The notes under the pieces are model-generated. The model searched no databases. It was not told the origin of the DNA and worked only from the letters and a program-made list of their open reading frames with translations. A stretch of DNA of 50,538 nucleotides from an uncultured Clostridium sp. (GTDB lineage Bacteria > Bacillota > Clostridia > TANB77 > CAG-508). The position numbers and the translations under genes were made by a program. Within the stretch, counting starts at the first letter, position 1. Each line of letters opens with the position of its first letter. This document shows, one piece after another, positions 33,604 through 43,246 of this stretch. The stretch lies in the NCBI GenBank assembly GCA_900553865.1, contig USFC01000001.1:1-50538 (forward strand), given 5' to 3'.

Positions 33604-35706
33604 TTATTTCTTCTTTTTAGTTGTTTTTGTAGTCTTTTTCTTTGCTGTCGTTTTCTTTTTAGCAGTGGTCTTCTTTTTTGTTTCTACTTCTACTGTTTCT
33701 TTTGGCTCCCATTTTTCGCCTAGCTTTGGTTTATCCCAAGAAATATAATTACAGCTTGCAGGATTATTTTCGCAAATGTAATAGTTTCTTCTTCTTTTTG
33801 TTTTTCTTACTTGTACTACTCCTCCACATACTGGGCATGGTACATCTATTGTATCGTAAATTGGTTTTGCATTTTTACATTCTGGGTAACCTGGACATGC
33901 TAAAAATTTTCCGTATCTTCCATATTTGTATACCATCATTCTTCCGCATTTTTCACATTGTACATCAGATACCTCATCTTCTAGCTTTACATGTTCTAGT
34001 TCTTTTTCTACTTTATCTAATGTTACCTTAAATGGTCCATAGAAATCTCTAATTACTTGTTTCCATTGTTCTTTTCCTTCTGCCACTTCGTCAAACTCTT
34101 CTTCTATTTTTGCTGTAAATGCTACATTTATAACATCAGGAAAACTTTCAACTAGTAATTTATTTACTACTTTTCCAAGCTCTGTTGGCATTAGTTGTTT
34201 TTGAACTTTTTCTATATATCTTCTTTCTAAAATTGTTGTAATTGTTGGTGAATACGTACTTGGTCTTCCTATTCCTTTTTCTTCTAATACTTTTACCAAA
34301 CTTGCTTCTGTGTATCTTGGTGGTGGCTCTGTAAAGCTTTGTTTTGGATTTATTTCCTTTTTAATAACTTCTTCATTTATTTCTAGTTCTGGCAATGTTT
34401 CGTCTTCTTGTTTTTTCTTTTTATCTTCTTTCACATTGTCTTCAGATTCTACATATAAGGCCATGAAGCCTTTGAATTTTAATGTTTGACCATTTGCCTT
34501 AAAATTATATTCATTTGCTTTTATATCTACTGCAACTGTGTCATAAATTGCTTGTGCCATTTGGCTTGCTATAAAACGATTATATACTAATTTGTATAAT
34601 TTGTATTGATCTGGAGTTAATGAACTTTTTATTTCATCTGGCTCTAGTTCTATATAAGTTGGTCTTATTGCCTCGTGTGCATCTTGTGCATCTTTATTTG
34701 TTTTATAATATCTATTTTCGTAATAGTTTTCTCCATATTCTTTTACTATATGCTTTTTAGCTGCATTTCTTGCCTCATCTGAAATTCTTGTAGAGTCTGT
34801 TCTCATGTATGTAATTAAACCAACGCTACCTTTCTCAGGAACCTTAACACCTTCATACAAACCTTGTGCTACACTCATTGTTTTCTTTAATGTAAATCCT
34901 AATTTTCTTGAGGCTTCTTGTTGCATCGTACTTGTTGTAAATGGTGGTGCTGGTGTTCTTTTTTTCTCGCTCTTTTTTATATCTTCTACTATATATTTTG
35001 CATCTTCTATATTTTTTAATATTTCATTTATTTCTTCTTTTGAATGAATATCTATTTTCTTTCCGTTTTTTCCATATAAATGTGCTTCAAAAGTTTTTTT
35101 AGACTTTTTTTCTAATAGAGTTACATATATATTCCAATATTCTTCTGGAATAAATTTTTCGATTTCTTCTTCTCTATCTACTATTAATTTTACTGCTACA
35201 GATTGCACTCTTCCTGCTGATAGACCTTTTTTTACTTTTTTCCATAGAAGTGGACTTATTTTATAACCTACTATTCTGTCTAAGACTCTACGAGCTTGTT
35301 GTGCATCCGTTAAATTCATATCTATTTTTCTTGGATGTTTTATAGATTCTTGCACCGTCTCTTTCGTTATTTCGTTAAATGTTACTCTACAAACACTATC
35401 TTCTGGAATATTTAATATATGTGCTAAATGCCATGCAATTGCTTCTCCTTCACGGTCAGGGTCAGTTGCAAGGTACACTTTTTTACTAGATGCTGCATCT
35501 TTTTTTAAAGATTTTATTAAATCTCCTTTTCCTCTAATATTTATATATTCTGGTTCAAAATCATTTTCTATATCTACTGCAAGTTTAGATTTTGGTAAAT
35601 CGCGAATATGTCCCATAGATGCTACTACTTTTGTACTTCCACCTAAAAACTTTTTTATAGTATTGGCTTTTGCAGGTGATTCCACAATAATTAATTTATC
35701 TGCCAT
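33604..35706 (-). CDS. topA: DNA topoisomerase I (type IA)
   Basis: This 700-residue enzyme relaxes negative supercoils. The TOPRIM domain has LIIVESPAKANTIKKFLG and YLATDPDREGEAIAWHL. The active-site Tyr is in GLITYMRTDSTRIS. Two C-terminal zinc-finger modules follow (CEKCGRMMV...CPGYPEC and CPVCGGVV...CENNPASC). The tail is a lysine-rich repeat, KKKTTA three times then KKKK, encoded by a slippage-prone DNA repeat (33604-33690). ATG follows AAAGGAG. A promoter lies 30 bp upstream. Confidence 0.98.
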   Translation of the reverse strand: MADKLIIVESPAKANTIKKFLGGSTKVVASMGHIRDLPKSKLAVDIENDFEPEYINIRGKGDLIKSLKKDAASSKKVYLATDPDREGEAIAWHLAHILNIPEDSVCRVTFNEITKETVQESIKHPRKIDMNLTDAQQARRVLDRIVGYKISPLLWKKVKKGLSAGRVQSVAVKLIVDREEEIEKFIPEEYWNIYVTLLEKKSKKTFEAHLYGKNGKKIDIHSKEEINEILKNIEDAKYIVEDIKKSEKKRTPAPPFTTSTMQQEASRKLGFTLKKTMSVAQGLYEGVKVPEKGSVGLITYMRTDSTRISDEARNAAKKHIVKEYGENYYENRYYKTNKDAQDAHEAIRPTYIELEPDEIKSSLTPDQYKLYKLVYNRFIASQMAQAIYDTVAVDIKANEYNFKANGQTLKFKGFMALYVESEDNVKEDKKKKQEDETLPELEINEEVIKKEINPKQSFTEPPPRYTEASLVKVLEEKGIGRPSTYSPTITTILERRYIEKVQKQLMPTELGKVVNKLLVESFPDVINVAFTAKIEEEFDEVAEGKEQWKQVIRDFYGPFKVTLDKVEKELEHVKLEDEVSDVQCEKCGRMMVYKYGRYGKFLACPGYPECKNAKPIYDTIDVPCPVCGGVVQVRKTKRRRNYYICENNPASCNYISWDKPKLGEKWEPKETVEVETKKKTTAKKKTTAKKKTTKTTKKKK

Positions 35707-35736
35707 AATGTTCTCCTTTATTTTTATTACTTATGT

Positions 35737-35765
35737 ATTCTAAATTATTTTTATTACTTTTGCAA
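35737..35765 (-). promoter_or_regulatory. topA promoter TTGCAA-N17-TAGAAT
   Basis: The -35 TTGCAA lies at 35760-35765 and the -10 TAGAAT at 35737-35742, spacing 17 bp. It follows directly after the murG terminator. Confidence 0.6.
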
Positions 35766-35777
35766 GTAGTTTACTGT

Positions 35778-35815
35778 AAAAAATTAGTAAAGCTCTAATT
35801 CTTTACTAATTTTTT
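35778..35815 (-). terminator. Terminator overlapping the 3' end of murG
   Basis: 15-bp perfect arms (35778-35792 and 35801-35815). The murG stop codon lies in the loop, so the last coding bases form one arm of the stem. Confidence 0.9.
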
Positions 35816-36913
35816 TATTTCATTATATATTTTATTTTGTGCATCATTCGTTTGTAATTTCAAAGCGTTTATCCCCATTTGGTTCATAATTTGTGGATAA
35901 TCTACCATACTTTTTATATTTTTGTTTAGTTGTTCTGCAGTTAAATCTTTATTTAGTATAATCTTTGCTGCTTGCACTTTTTCTAAAGCTTTTGCATTAT
36001 ATAATTGATGGTCATTACTTACATTTGGAAGTGGCACTAATATTGAAGGTTTACCTAAATTTGAAATTTCTGTTATTGTCATTGCTCCGCTTCTAGCAAC
36101 AATTATATCTGATATATTCATTATTTCTTCCATATTATAAATATATGGAACAATTTTCATATTTTCTATCATATTTATATTTAATTTTTCATCTTCAAAT
36201 TTTTCCTTTATTATATCATATTGTTTTGGCCCTGTTGCCCACATAATTTGATAGTCTTTGTTTAATTTTTGCTTTGCTATTCCTATTATTGCCTCATTAA
36301 TTGCTTGTGCCCCTTGGCTTCCGCCAAATACCAATACTATAGTTTTATTTTCATCTAGTCCTATTTTATTTTTCATTTCTTTTTGTTCTTGCATAGAATA
36401 TTCTTTTCTTTTTATTTTAGTTGGCGTTCCTGTAAGTACTATGTTTTTGGCATTTTTTATCCTATCTATTGCATCTTTAAAAGAAACTAATATTGTATCT
36501 GTTTTTTTACTAAGCATTTTTACGGCTTTTCCTGGAAAAGCATTGCTTTCGTGAAGCATTGTTGGAATTTTTAAACTATGTGCTGCTGATATTGTTGCTC
36601 CACATATGTAACCACCTGTTCCAATTACTATATCAGGATTAAATTCCTTTATTATTTTTTTAGCTTCTCCATATCCTTTTATAGTTTTTATCATCTTTTT
36701 TATATTATCTATTGATATTTTTTTACTTAATCCATATGCATCTATTGTTTTTAATTCGTAACCTGCTCTAGGTACTAAGTCATTTTCTAAACCTCTATTT
36801 GTTCCTATAAAAACAATTTCTGAATTTTTTTCTTCTTCTTTTATTTTATTTGCTATTGCTAATCCTGGATTAATATGTCCTGCTGTTCCTGCTGCGGCTA
36901 TTATAACTTTCAT
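35795..36913 (-). CDS. murG: Lipid II synthase MurG
   Basis: This 372-residue GT-B glycosyltransferase transfers GlcNAc from UDP-GlcNAc to lipid I at the inner membrane face. The N-terminal loop reads AAGTAGHINPGLAIA (a common clostridial variant of GGTGGH), with HESNAFPGKA in the acceptor region, VFGGSQGAQAINEA at the domain hinge and the donor motif VARSGAMTITEISNLGKPSILVPLP. The length is normal. ATG at 36913 is preceded by AAGGAG. It follows ftsW by about 80 bp. Confidence 0.97.
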   Translation of the reverse strand: MKVIIAAAGTAGHINPGLAIANKIKEEEKNSEIVFIGTNRGLENDLVPRAGYELKTIDAYGLSKKISIDNIKKMIKTIKGYGEAKKIIKEFNPDIVIGTGGYICGATISAAHSLKIPTMLHESNAFPGKAVKMLSKKTDTILVSFKDAIDRIKNAKNIVLTGTPTKIKRKEYSMQEQKEMKNKIGLDENKTIVLVFGGSQGAQAINEAIIGIAKQKLNKDYQIMWATGPKQYDIIKEKFEDEKLNINMIENMKIVPYIYNMEEIMNISDIIVARSGAMTITEISNLGKPSILVPLPNVSNDHQLYNAKALEKVQAAKIILNKDLTAEQLNKNIKSMVDYPQIMNQMGINALKLQTNDAQNKIYNEIKKLVKN

Positions 36914-36961
36914 ACTATACTCCTTAGAACTATTTTTTACTTTTTACTTTTTTATTTAAAA

Positions 36962-36989
36962 CTGTTTTTTGCTCTGTCCCCAAAAACAG
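36962..36989 (-). repeat. REP-like hairpin (copy A) after ftsW
   Basis: CTGTTTTT...AAAAACAG arms enclose a GTCCCC core. On the minus strand the copy reads CTGTTTTTGGGGACAGAGC followed by AAAAAACAG, nearly identical to the plus strand at 43173-43201. Confidence 0.75.
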
Positions 36990-36991
36990 CT

Positions 36992-38146
36992 CTAAACTTT
37001 TGCCCCTGCTCTTGATATGTTTAGCAATACTCCCATACTGCATAGTAATATAAGTAGCGCTGTTCCTCCATAACTAAAGAATGGAAGTGACATTCCTGTT
37101 GCTGGCATTGATGATGTAACAACAGCTATGTTTATTATTGCTTGTATTCCTACAAGTGATGTTATTCCAACTGCCAACAAGCTTCCAAATGAATCTGGCG
37201 CTTTCATGGCTGTTAAAATTCCTCTCCATATAAATATTGCAAATAATGATATTACTACTAAACATCCCACAAATCCTAGTTCTTCTGCTATTATTGCAAA
37301 TATGAAATCATTGTGTGGTTCTGGTATATATAAATATTTTTGCTTACTTTGACCTAATCCTACTCCAAATAGGCCACCTGAACCTATTGCATATAGGCCT
37401 TGTGTTACTTGCCACCCATCTCCTGTTGGGTCTTGCCATGGGTCTAAAAATGTTGTAAGTCTTGCTAAACGGAAGGTTCCTTTGGTTCCTTTTGTAGCCA
37501 GAAACAACATTCCCGCCGCTCCTACTGAACCTCCTGCTACTGCGATTGTAATAAAATCTTTTATTTTTGTTCCACCCATTATCATCATTATTGATGTTAT
37601 GGCAATTATAACAACAGACGCGCTTAAATGGTCTTGTATAAAGAATAAAATTGCTATTGGTGGAATTAAAAAGCAAAAAGATTTTATGCATCCTCTCCAA
37701 AAGAAGCCTAATTCATTTTTATGCTCTGTTAAATATCCTGCGTAAAATATTATTAGCCCTATTTTTGCAATTTCTGATGGTTGGAAATTTCCAAATCCTA
37801 AATTTATCCATCTTTTTGCACCTTTTACTTCTACACCAATTCCCGGTATTATAACTGAAATTAATGCCGCTATAGAAATTATATATGCTATTTTGTAAAA
37901 CTTTTTATATATTCTATAGTCAAACCTTGAAATTATAAACATAAGTATAATTCCTATTATTGCAAATGCTAATTGTTTTATTACATATGTATAACTATTT
38001 CCGTTCGTAGAAAGTGAAGATGGTGCACTTGCTGAAAGTACCATTATTATACCTAATGACAATAGTAAAAATATTGTAATACACAAGGCGAAATCAAATG
38101 GCTTTTGTTTTGACTTTACAACTTTCTTCTGTTTGTTTTGTTGCAC
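36992..38146 (-). CDS. ftsW: SEDS family peptidoglycan polymerase FtsW/SpoVE
   Basis: This 384-residue integral membrane protein has about ten transmembrane helices. SEDS hallmarks include GAKRWINLGFGNFQPSE, RLTTFLDPWQDPTGDGWQ, EPHNDFIFAIIAEELGF and the C-terminal PATGMSLPFFSYGG. It polymerises lipid II with a partner class B PBP, here the PASTA PBP encoded three genes upstream. It cannot be told apart from SpoVE by sequence alone. The start is GTG 38146 with AAGGAA upstream. It ends 2 bp before a REP-like hairpin. Confidence 0.94.
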   Translation of the reverse strand: MQQNKQKKVVKSKQKPFDFALCITIFLLLSLGIIMVLSASAPSSLSTNGNSYTYVIKQLAFAIIGIILMFIISRFDYRIYKKFYKIAYIISIAALISVIIPGIGVEVKGAKRWINLGFGNFQPSEIAKIGLIIFYAGYLTEHKNELGFFWRGCIKSFCFLIPPIAILFFIQDHLSASVVIIAITSIMMIMGGTKIKDFITIAVAGGSVGAAGMLFLATKGTKGTFRLARLTTFLDPWQDPTGDGWQVTQGLYAIGSGGLFGVGLGQSKQKYLYIPEPHNDFIFAIIAEELGFVGCLVVISLFAIFIWRGILTAMKAPDSFGSLLAVGITSLVGIQAIINIAVVTSSMPATGMSLPFFSYGGTALLILLCSMGVLLNISRAGAKV

Positions 38147-38209
38147 TACTTTTCCATTCCTTTCATTTTCTCCCCATTTGTACTTTGGGATTTTTATTTT
38201 TTATATTTT

Positions 38210-38240
38210 TACCCCAAAAGTACCTATCCCTTTTGGGGTA
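38210..38240. repeat. REP-like hairpin between mraY and ftsW
   Basis: 11-bp perfect arms TACCCCAAAAG (38210-38220) and CTTTTGGGGTA (38230-38240). The T tract is on the plus strand, not in the direction of mraY, so it is not a good mraY terminator. It is an inverted relative of 33271-33313. Confidence 0.7.
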
Positions 38241-38249
38241 ATTTTTAAT

Positions 38250-39233
38250 TTAGATTGCTAGTATTCCTATTACACATACTATTAATGTAATTAAACTAAA
38301 TATTGATACTACCTTGTTTTCTTTCCAACCTGAAAGTTCAAAATGATGATGAAGTGGTGCCATTTTGAATATTCTGTTTCCTGTTCTTTTATAATGTGCT
38401 ACTTGTATCATTACTGATAGTGTTTCAAGTATTGGTACTAATGCGATAATTAGAAGTAATAATGGCATTTTTAAATATAGTGCCATAGCTGCAACTGCCC
38501 CTCCTAAACAAAGTGAACCTGTATCTCCCATCATTACTTTTGAAGGATATAGGTTGAATAGTAAAAATCCTAAACATGCACCTGACAATGCGCTTCCAAA
38601 TAATGTTACTTCTTTTACATCAAATATTATTGCAATTACTGTTAGGCAAGTTAATATTATTGTTGTTACACTACTAGATAGCCCATCTATTCCATCTGTT
38701 AAGTTTATTGCATTTGTTGTGGCTAGCATTACTAATATTGCAAGTGGAATATATAACCATATAGGAATCACTATGCTATTTTTTACAAATGGTATGTATA
38801 TGTCTGTTCCTATGTTTAATACTTTTGTTAGGTATAATGTATATCCTACTGCTATTATTAGTAAACCAAGCATTTTTGCTTTTGGACTTAGTCCTTTTGT
38901 GTTTTTTAACACTAATTTTTTAAAGTCATCTATAAATCCAATTAGTCCAAAGCCTACTGCTGTTATTAGTAGTGGTAAAATATTTTTAGCTATTGTTGGC
39001 TCTAACCTATATTTTGTGTAGTAGAGAAATAATCCTACACATACTATACACATACTAAGTATAATTATTATTCCACCCATTGTAGGGGTTCCTTGTTTTT
39101 TCAAATGGCTTTGTGGCCCATCATTTCTTTCTATTTGCCCGACTTTTAGTCTTCTTAATATTGGTACAATTATTAGTGATAGTACTACTGTAAGTGCAAA
39201 CGTTAATAGTAATACTTTTACTTGAAATTCCAT
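38250..39233 (-). CDS. mraY: Phospho-MurNAc-pentapeptide transferase MraY
   Basis: This 327-residue enzyme with ten transmembrane helices makes lipid I. It has GPQSHLKKQGTPTMGGI, the catalytic NAINLTDGIDGLS, the MGDTGSLCLGG motif and the cytoplasmic HHHFELSGWKENKVV. It is complete. ATG at 39233 is preceded by AAAAGGAG. It lies between murE and ftsW; the murF and murD genes usually found around it are absent. Confidence 0.97.
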   Translation of the reverse strand: MEFQVKVLLLTFALTVVLSLIIVPILRRLKVGQIERNDGPQSHLKKQGTPTMGGIIIILSMCIVCVGLFLYYTKYRLEPTIAKNILPLLITAVGFGLIGFIDDFKKLVLKNTKGLSPKAKMLGLLIIAVGYTLYLTKVLNIGTDIYIPFVKNSIVIPIWLYIPLAILVMLATTNAINLTDGIDGLSSSVTTIILTCLTVIAIIFDVKEVTLFGSALSGACLGFLLFNLYPSKVMMGDTGSLCLGGAVAAMALYLKMPLLLLIIALVPILETLSVMIQVAHYKRTGNRIFKMAPLHHHFELSGWKENKVVSIFSLITLIVCVIGILAI

Positions 39234-39256
39234 ATTTATCTCCTTTTTCTTATGTC

Positions 39257-39309
39257 AGGGAACACTTTCTTATCTTTTGCTAACTTATTTATGATAAGGA
39301 ATGGACCCC
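39257..39309. repeat. Imperfect palindrome between murE and mraY
   Basis: AGGGAACACTTTCTTATC pairs imperfectly with GATAAGGAATGGACCCCT across an 18-nt loop. It carries the GGGA/GACCC ends of the other intergenic palindromes; membership in the same family is tentative. Confidence 0.45.
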
Positions 39310-39330
39310 TTAAAATGGCTATTTATCTTC

Positions 39331-40797
39331 CTATTTTATAATACTGTTTACTATAACTCTTTCATCAAATGGATATTTTACTCCATTTATTTCTTGATAT
39401 GGCTCGTGTCCTTTACCTGCTAAAACTATAATGTCTTTTTTATCTGCCATATTAATTGCTGCTTTTATTGCTTCAACTCTATCTACTATTACAGTATATT
39501 TTCCTTTTGTTTTCTTTATTCCTTCTTCAATTTGACTTACTATTTTTTCTGGGTCTTCTGTACGTGGATTGTCTGAGGTTATAATCGTAAAGTCTGCAAT
39601 TCTTCCTGAAATTTCACCCATTATTGGCCTTTTTGCTGTATCTCTATCTCCTCCGCAGCCAAATACTGATATTACCCTTCCTCTAGTATATGATTTAACT
39701 GCATTTAGTATATTTTCCAAGCTTTCTGGTGAGTGTGCATAATCTATCATTATTGTTAAATCTCTTTTATTGTTTACAAGTTCTGACCTTCCCGGAACTC
39801 TAACTTCTTCTAGTGCTTCTTTTATTTGCTCTGCATTTGCTCCTAATTTTTCAGAAACACAAATTGCTGCTAGTGAATTGTACACACTAAATCTACCTGG
39901 AATACAAGTTTTTACTCTTTCATTTCTTGTTCCTATTTTTACTTTAAAATCTACATATGAATTTGTAATTGTAATGTCTTTTGCTAAAACATTGCAATAA
40001 TTGTCTATTCCATATGTTGTTATATTACACTCTGGCACAAGTTTTGGTAATTTTGCAACATAAAAATCATCCGCATTTATAAAACCTGTTTTACACATTT
40101 TAAATAATTGTACTTTTGAGCTAAAGTAATCTTCCATGTTTGGATGTTCTTTTGGACTAATATGGTCTTCTGAAAAGTTTGTGAATACTCCTATATCAAA
40201 ATCACATCCTGCTACTCTGTGTAATTTTAAGCTTTGTGAAGATACTTCCATAACAACTACATCTACATTTTCTTCTACCATTTTTGCAAATATAGCTTGC
40301 AATTTATTACTTTCTGGTGTTGTTCTATCACTGTCTTCTAGTTTTTTATCACCTATATATATAGCTATTGTTCCAATTAATCCTACTTTTTTTCCTGCTT
40401 TTTCTAACACTTTTTTAATCATAAAAGTTGTTGTTGTTTTTCCTTTTGTTCCTGTAACTCCTATTAATTTGAATTTTCTAGATGGATTTTGGTAGAAATT
40501 ACATGAGCATATTGCTAAAGCATATCTTGTATCTTTTGCGATAACAACTGTAATTCCTTCTGGAATTTTTTTAACAAATTCTGCAGTTACTCCTTCTTCT
40601 AATATTACTGCTTTTGCACCGCTGTTTATTGCTGTATCTACATATTCATGTCCATCTGTGTCGAAACCTTTTATTGCTACAAATAAGCCATTTTCTTTTA
40701 TATTTCTTGAATCTTTATCCAAATTTGTTATTTCTAAATCTAAATCTCCCTTTACTTTTAATCCTTCTATTCCTACTAATATCTCTTTTAATTTCAT
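39331..40797 (-). CDS. murE: UDP-MurNAc-tripeptide synthetase MurE (meso-DAP type)
   Basis: This 488-residue Mur ligase adds the third amino acid. The ATP site is GVTGTKGKTTTTFMIKK and the substrate loop TTPESNKLQ. The motif SDNPRTEDP contains DNPR, the signature of meso-diaminopimelate-adding enzymes. Start: ATG 40797 with GGGAGGT 5 nt upstream; the frame is open 21 codons further but without such a site. It predicts A1gamma-type peptidoglycan. Confidence 0.95.
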   Translation of the reverse strand: MKLKEILVGIEGLKVKGDLDLEITNLDKDSRNIKENGLFVAIKGFDTDGHEYVDTAINSGAKAVILEEGVTAEFVKKIPEGITVVIAKDTRYALAICSCNFYQNPSRKFKLIGVTGTKGKTTTTFMIKKVLEKAGKKVGLIGTIAIYIGDKKLEDSDRTTPESNKLQAIFAKMVEENVDVVVMEVSSQSLKLHRVAGCDFDIGVFTNFSEDHISPKEHPNMEDYFSSKVQLFKMCKTGFINADDFYVAKLPKLVPECNITTYGIDNYCNVLAKDITITNSYVDFKVKIGTRNERVKTCIPGRFSVYNSLAAICVSEKLGANAEQIKEALEEVRVPGRSELVNNKRDLTIMIDYAHSPESLENILNAVKSYTRGRVISVFGCGGDRDTAKRPIMGEISGRIADFTIITSDNPRTEDPEKIVSQIEEGIKKTKGKYTVIVDRVEAIKAAINMADKKDIIVLAGKGHEPYQEINGVKYPFDERVIVNSIIK

Positions 40798-40950
40798 AGG
40801 ATACCTCCCATATTTTATGTATTTATAAGTTGATTTTTTATAATTATTAAAAACCAACATAATTATATAACTAAAGTTCTTATTTGTAAATTATATTATT
40901 AAAAAAAATAATCATTACTAAAAATTAAGGGATTTTTAAGATATTTTTAA

Positions 40951-43104
40951 TTAATTTGTCAACTCTACGTAAATATTTGCCTCTTCTTTAACTTTTACTC
41001 CTGCTTTTGGTGTTTGCTCTTTTATTATAGTATTTTCTTTATCTATACCTTCTTGTTCATTATTTATAACTAATTTCAAATTATTTTCTTTTAGTATACT
41101 TTCCGCTTCTTTTATACTTTTTCCTTCTATATTAGGCACTTGGACATCATTTTTTACTTGTTCTGCTTCCTCGTTGTCCTTTATTACTTCTAAATATGGT
41201 AATACCTCTCCAAATATTTGTGAACCTATTGGTGCTGCGACTCCACCTCCTTGGTGACCTCCTTCTCCTGTTGGATTATACAAAGTTATTAACACAGCTA
41301 CACTTGGGTCTGATATTGGTGCCACGCCTATGAATGATGTTACATATTTGCCTGTATTTACACCATCTTCTGAAGTTCCTGTTTTTCCTCCTATTCTATA
41401 ACCTTTAACTTGTGAGTTTCTACCTGTTCCGTCTGCTACAACGCTTTCCATCATGCTAAGTACATTTTGAGCTGTTTCTTCTGAAATTACTCTATCCTTT
41501 TTTATTACTTCCACCTCTTTTCTTTCCCCTGTTTTTCCATCTATAGTTGCTTTTACTACTCTTGGCTGTATATATGTTCCACCATTTGCAATAGTTGAAA
41601 CCATTGTTACCATTTGAATAGGTGTTACCTCAAAACGTTGCCCAAATGCTATTGTTCCCAGTTCTACTGGTCCAACCTTTTCTTCTTTTAAAAATATACT
41701 TCCTGCTTCCCCTGGTAAATCTATTCCTGTCTTTCTTAAAAATCCAAACTTTTCTAAATAGCTATAATATGTGTGCACTCCTAATTTTTGTCCCAATCCT
41801 ATAAATACTGGATTGCATGAGTTCATTAATGCCTGTCTTAAACTTTCACTTCCATGTGGTCTATAATATCTCCAACATTTCATTCTTACACCTGCGACCT
41901 CAATCCCTCCTGTACAACAAAATTCCCCTGCCTTATCTACTTGAGCTATTTTCTCTTCTAAAGATGCTGAAGCTGTTACTAATTTGAAAGTTGAACCCGG
42001 CTCATACGTATCTGAAACAGCTTTATTTCTCCACATTGCTTGCATGTTTTTGGTTTTATCTTCTTGTGAAAGAGTATCCCATACACTTTTTAATTCATCT
42101 GTGTTTGGAGAATATGGCTCATTTAAATTATAATTTGGATATCCTGCTAAAGCCAATATATCTCCATTTTTTGGATTCATTACTATTATATTTCCACCGT
42201 CTGTGCACTTATTGTCTATACAGGCCTCTTTTAAATATTTTTCTGCAATTCCTTGTATTGTACTATCTATAGTTAATACCAAATCATCTCCATTTACAGC
42301 TTTTACATATTCTTCTGAAGTATCGTCAATATCCCCACCTCTTGCATCCCTTAGCTTTGTAATTTTGCCTGTACTACCTTTTAAAATTTTATCATATAAT
42401 GCTTCTATTCCATCTAGCCCTTGATTGTCGCTACCACAAAATCCTATAACTTGAGAAGCTAAATTATTAAAAGGATAATATCTTTTTGTGTCTTCATCTA
42501 TATTAATTCCTGTTGTAATATTATTATTTTGCATCCACACTCTTAATTCATCTGCTTTTTCTTTGTCTACCTTTTTTATTATTGTTTCTATAGAACTTCT
42601 TTTACTAACCTTTTTTAGTATATTTTCATAATTTAATGAAAATATATTTGATAGCGCAGTTGCTATTTTTTCTCTATCTTCTTTCTTTATAGTAGTTGGC
42701 GTAACTGTTATTGTTTCCACAGTTGAACTAACTGCTAAAATAGTCTTCCCGGTTGCATCATAAATAGTACCTCTTTTAGGGTTAATATTTCTATCTAAAG
42801 TTTGTTGCATATACGCCATGGCTTGCAATTCTTCGCCTTTTATAAATTGTATATAACCTATTCTTGTTAGCAACAATAAAAGTATTAATATTGCAATTAT
42901 CATTTCGCTTTTCATTCTTTTCTTTTTAGATAATGTGCCTATTGGCTCTGCAGTTCTCTTATTTTTTTTATTTAATTTTTTAAAATTTATTGGCTTTTTT
43001 CTTTTTAACTTTTTTATTTCTTTATCATTTATTTGCTTTTTTATTTCTTTTTCCATTTTCAATTTTAGCTTTTGCTGTGGTGTTTTCTTTTTTCTTTCTT
43101 TCAA
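40951..43104 (-). CDS. Class B penicillin-binding protein with PASTA domain (FtsI/SpoVD type)
   Basis: This 717-residue transpeptidase has a strikingly lysine-rich cytoplasmic region (1-65), one transmembrane helix (68-83), a PBP dimer domain (RGTIYDATGK near 111) and a transpeptidase domain with EPGSTFK (nucleophile Ser about 371), SCN (428-430) and GKTGT (about 573). A single C-terminal PASTA domain follows (about 648-717). SpoVD and FtsI share this plan; position in the dcw cluster fits either. The probable partner is the FtsW/SpoVE of 36992-38146. Confidence 0.93.
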   Translation of the reverse strand: MKERKKKTPQQKLKLKMEKEIKKQINDKEIKKLKRKKPINFKKLNKKNKRTAEPIGTLSKKKRMKSEMIIAILILLLLLTRIGYIQFIKGEELQAMAYMQQTLDRNINPKRGTIYDATGKTILAVSSTVETITVTPTTIKKEDREKIATALSNIFSLNYENILKKVSKRSSIETIIKKVDKEKADELRVWMQNNNITTGINIDEDTKRYYPFNNLASQVIGFCGSDNQGLDGIEALYDKILKGSTGKITKLRDARGGDIDDTSEEYVKAVNGDDLVLTIDSTIQGIAEKYLKEACIDNKCTDGGNIIVMNPKNGDILALAGYPNYNLNEPYSPNTDELKSVWDTLSQEDKTKNMQAMWRNKAVSDTYEPGSTFKLVTASASLEEKIAQVDKAGEFCCTGGIEVAGVRMKCWRYYRPHGSESLRQALMNSCNPVFIGLGQKLGVHTYYSYLEKFGFLRKTGIDLPGEAGSIFLKEEKVGPVELGTIAFGQRFEVTPIQMVTMVSTIANGGTYIQPRVVKATIDGKTGERKEVEVIKKDRVISEETAQNVLSMMESVVADGTGRNSQVKGYRIGGKTGTSEDGVNTGKYVTSFIGVAPISDPSVAVLITLYNPTGEGGHQGGGVAAPIGSQIFGEVLPYLEVIKDNEEAEQVKNDVQVPNIEGKSIKEAESILKENNLKLVINNEQEGIDKENTIIKEQTPKAGVKVKEEANIYVELTN

Positions 43105-43172
43105 ATTTCTCCCTCACATTCTTAATTTTATTTCTTATATTAAGAATATGATAAAAGAACAATTCTCATGAC

Positions 43173-43201
43173 CTGTTTTTGGGGACGGAGCAAAAAAACA
43201 G
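43173..43201 (+). repeat. REP-like hairpin (copy B) upstream of the PBP gene
   Basis: The plus strand reads CTGTTTTTGGGGACGGAGC then AAAAAAACAG. It differs from the minus-strand copy A (36962-36989) by one substitution and one extra A. Copies A and B are thus inverted repeats flanking the ftsW-mraY-murE-PBP block. Confidence 0.75.
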
Positions 43202-43246
43202 TTAAAAAAATAGAAGTAAAATAATTTTATATTTTTACTCCTATTT

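Noticed and set aside
38210..38240. The hairpin after mraY as a normal terminator for mraY
   Set aside because: The T tract lies on the plus strand; in the direction of mraY the hairpin is followed by A residues.
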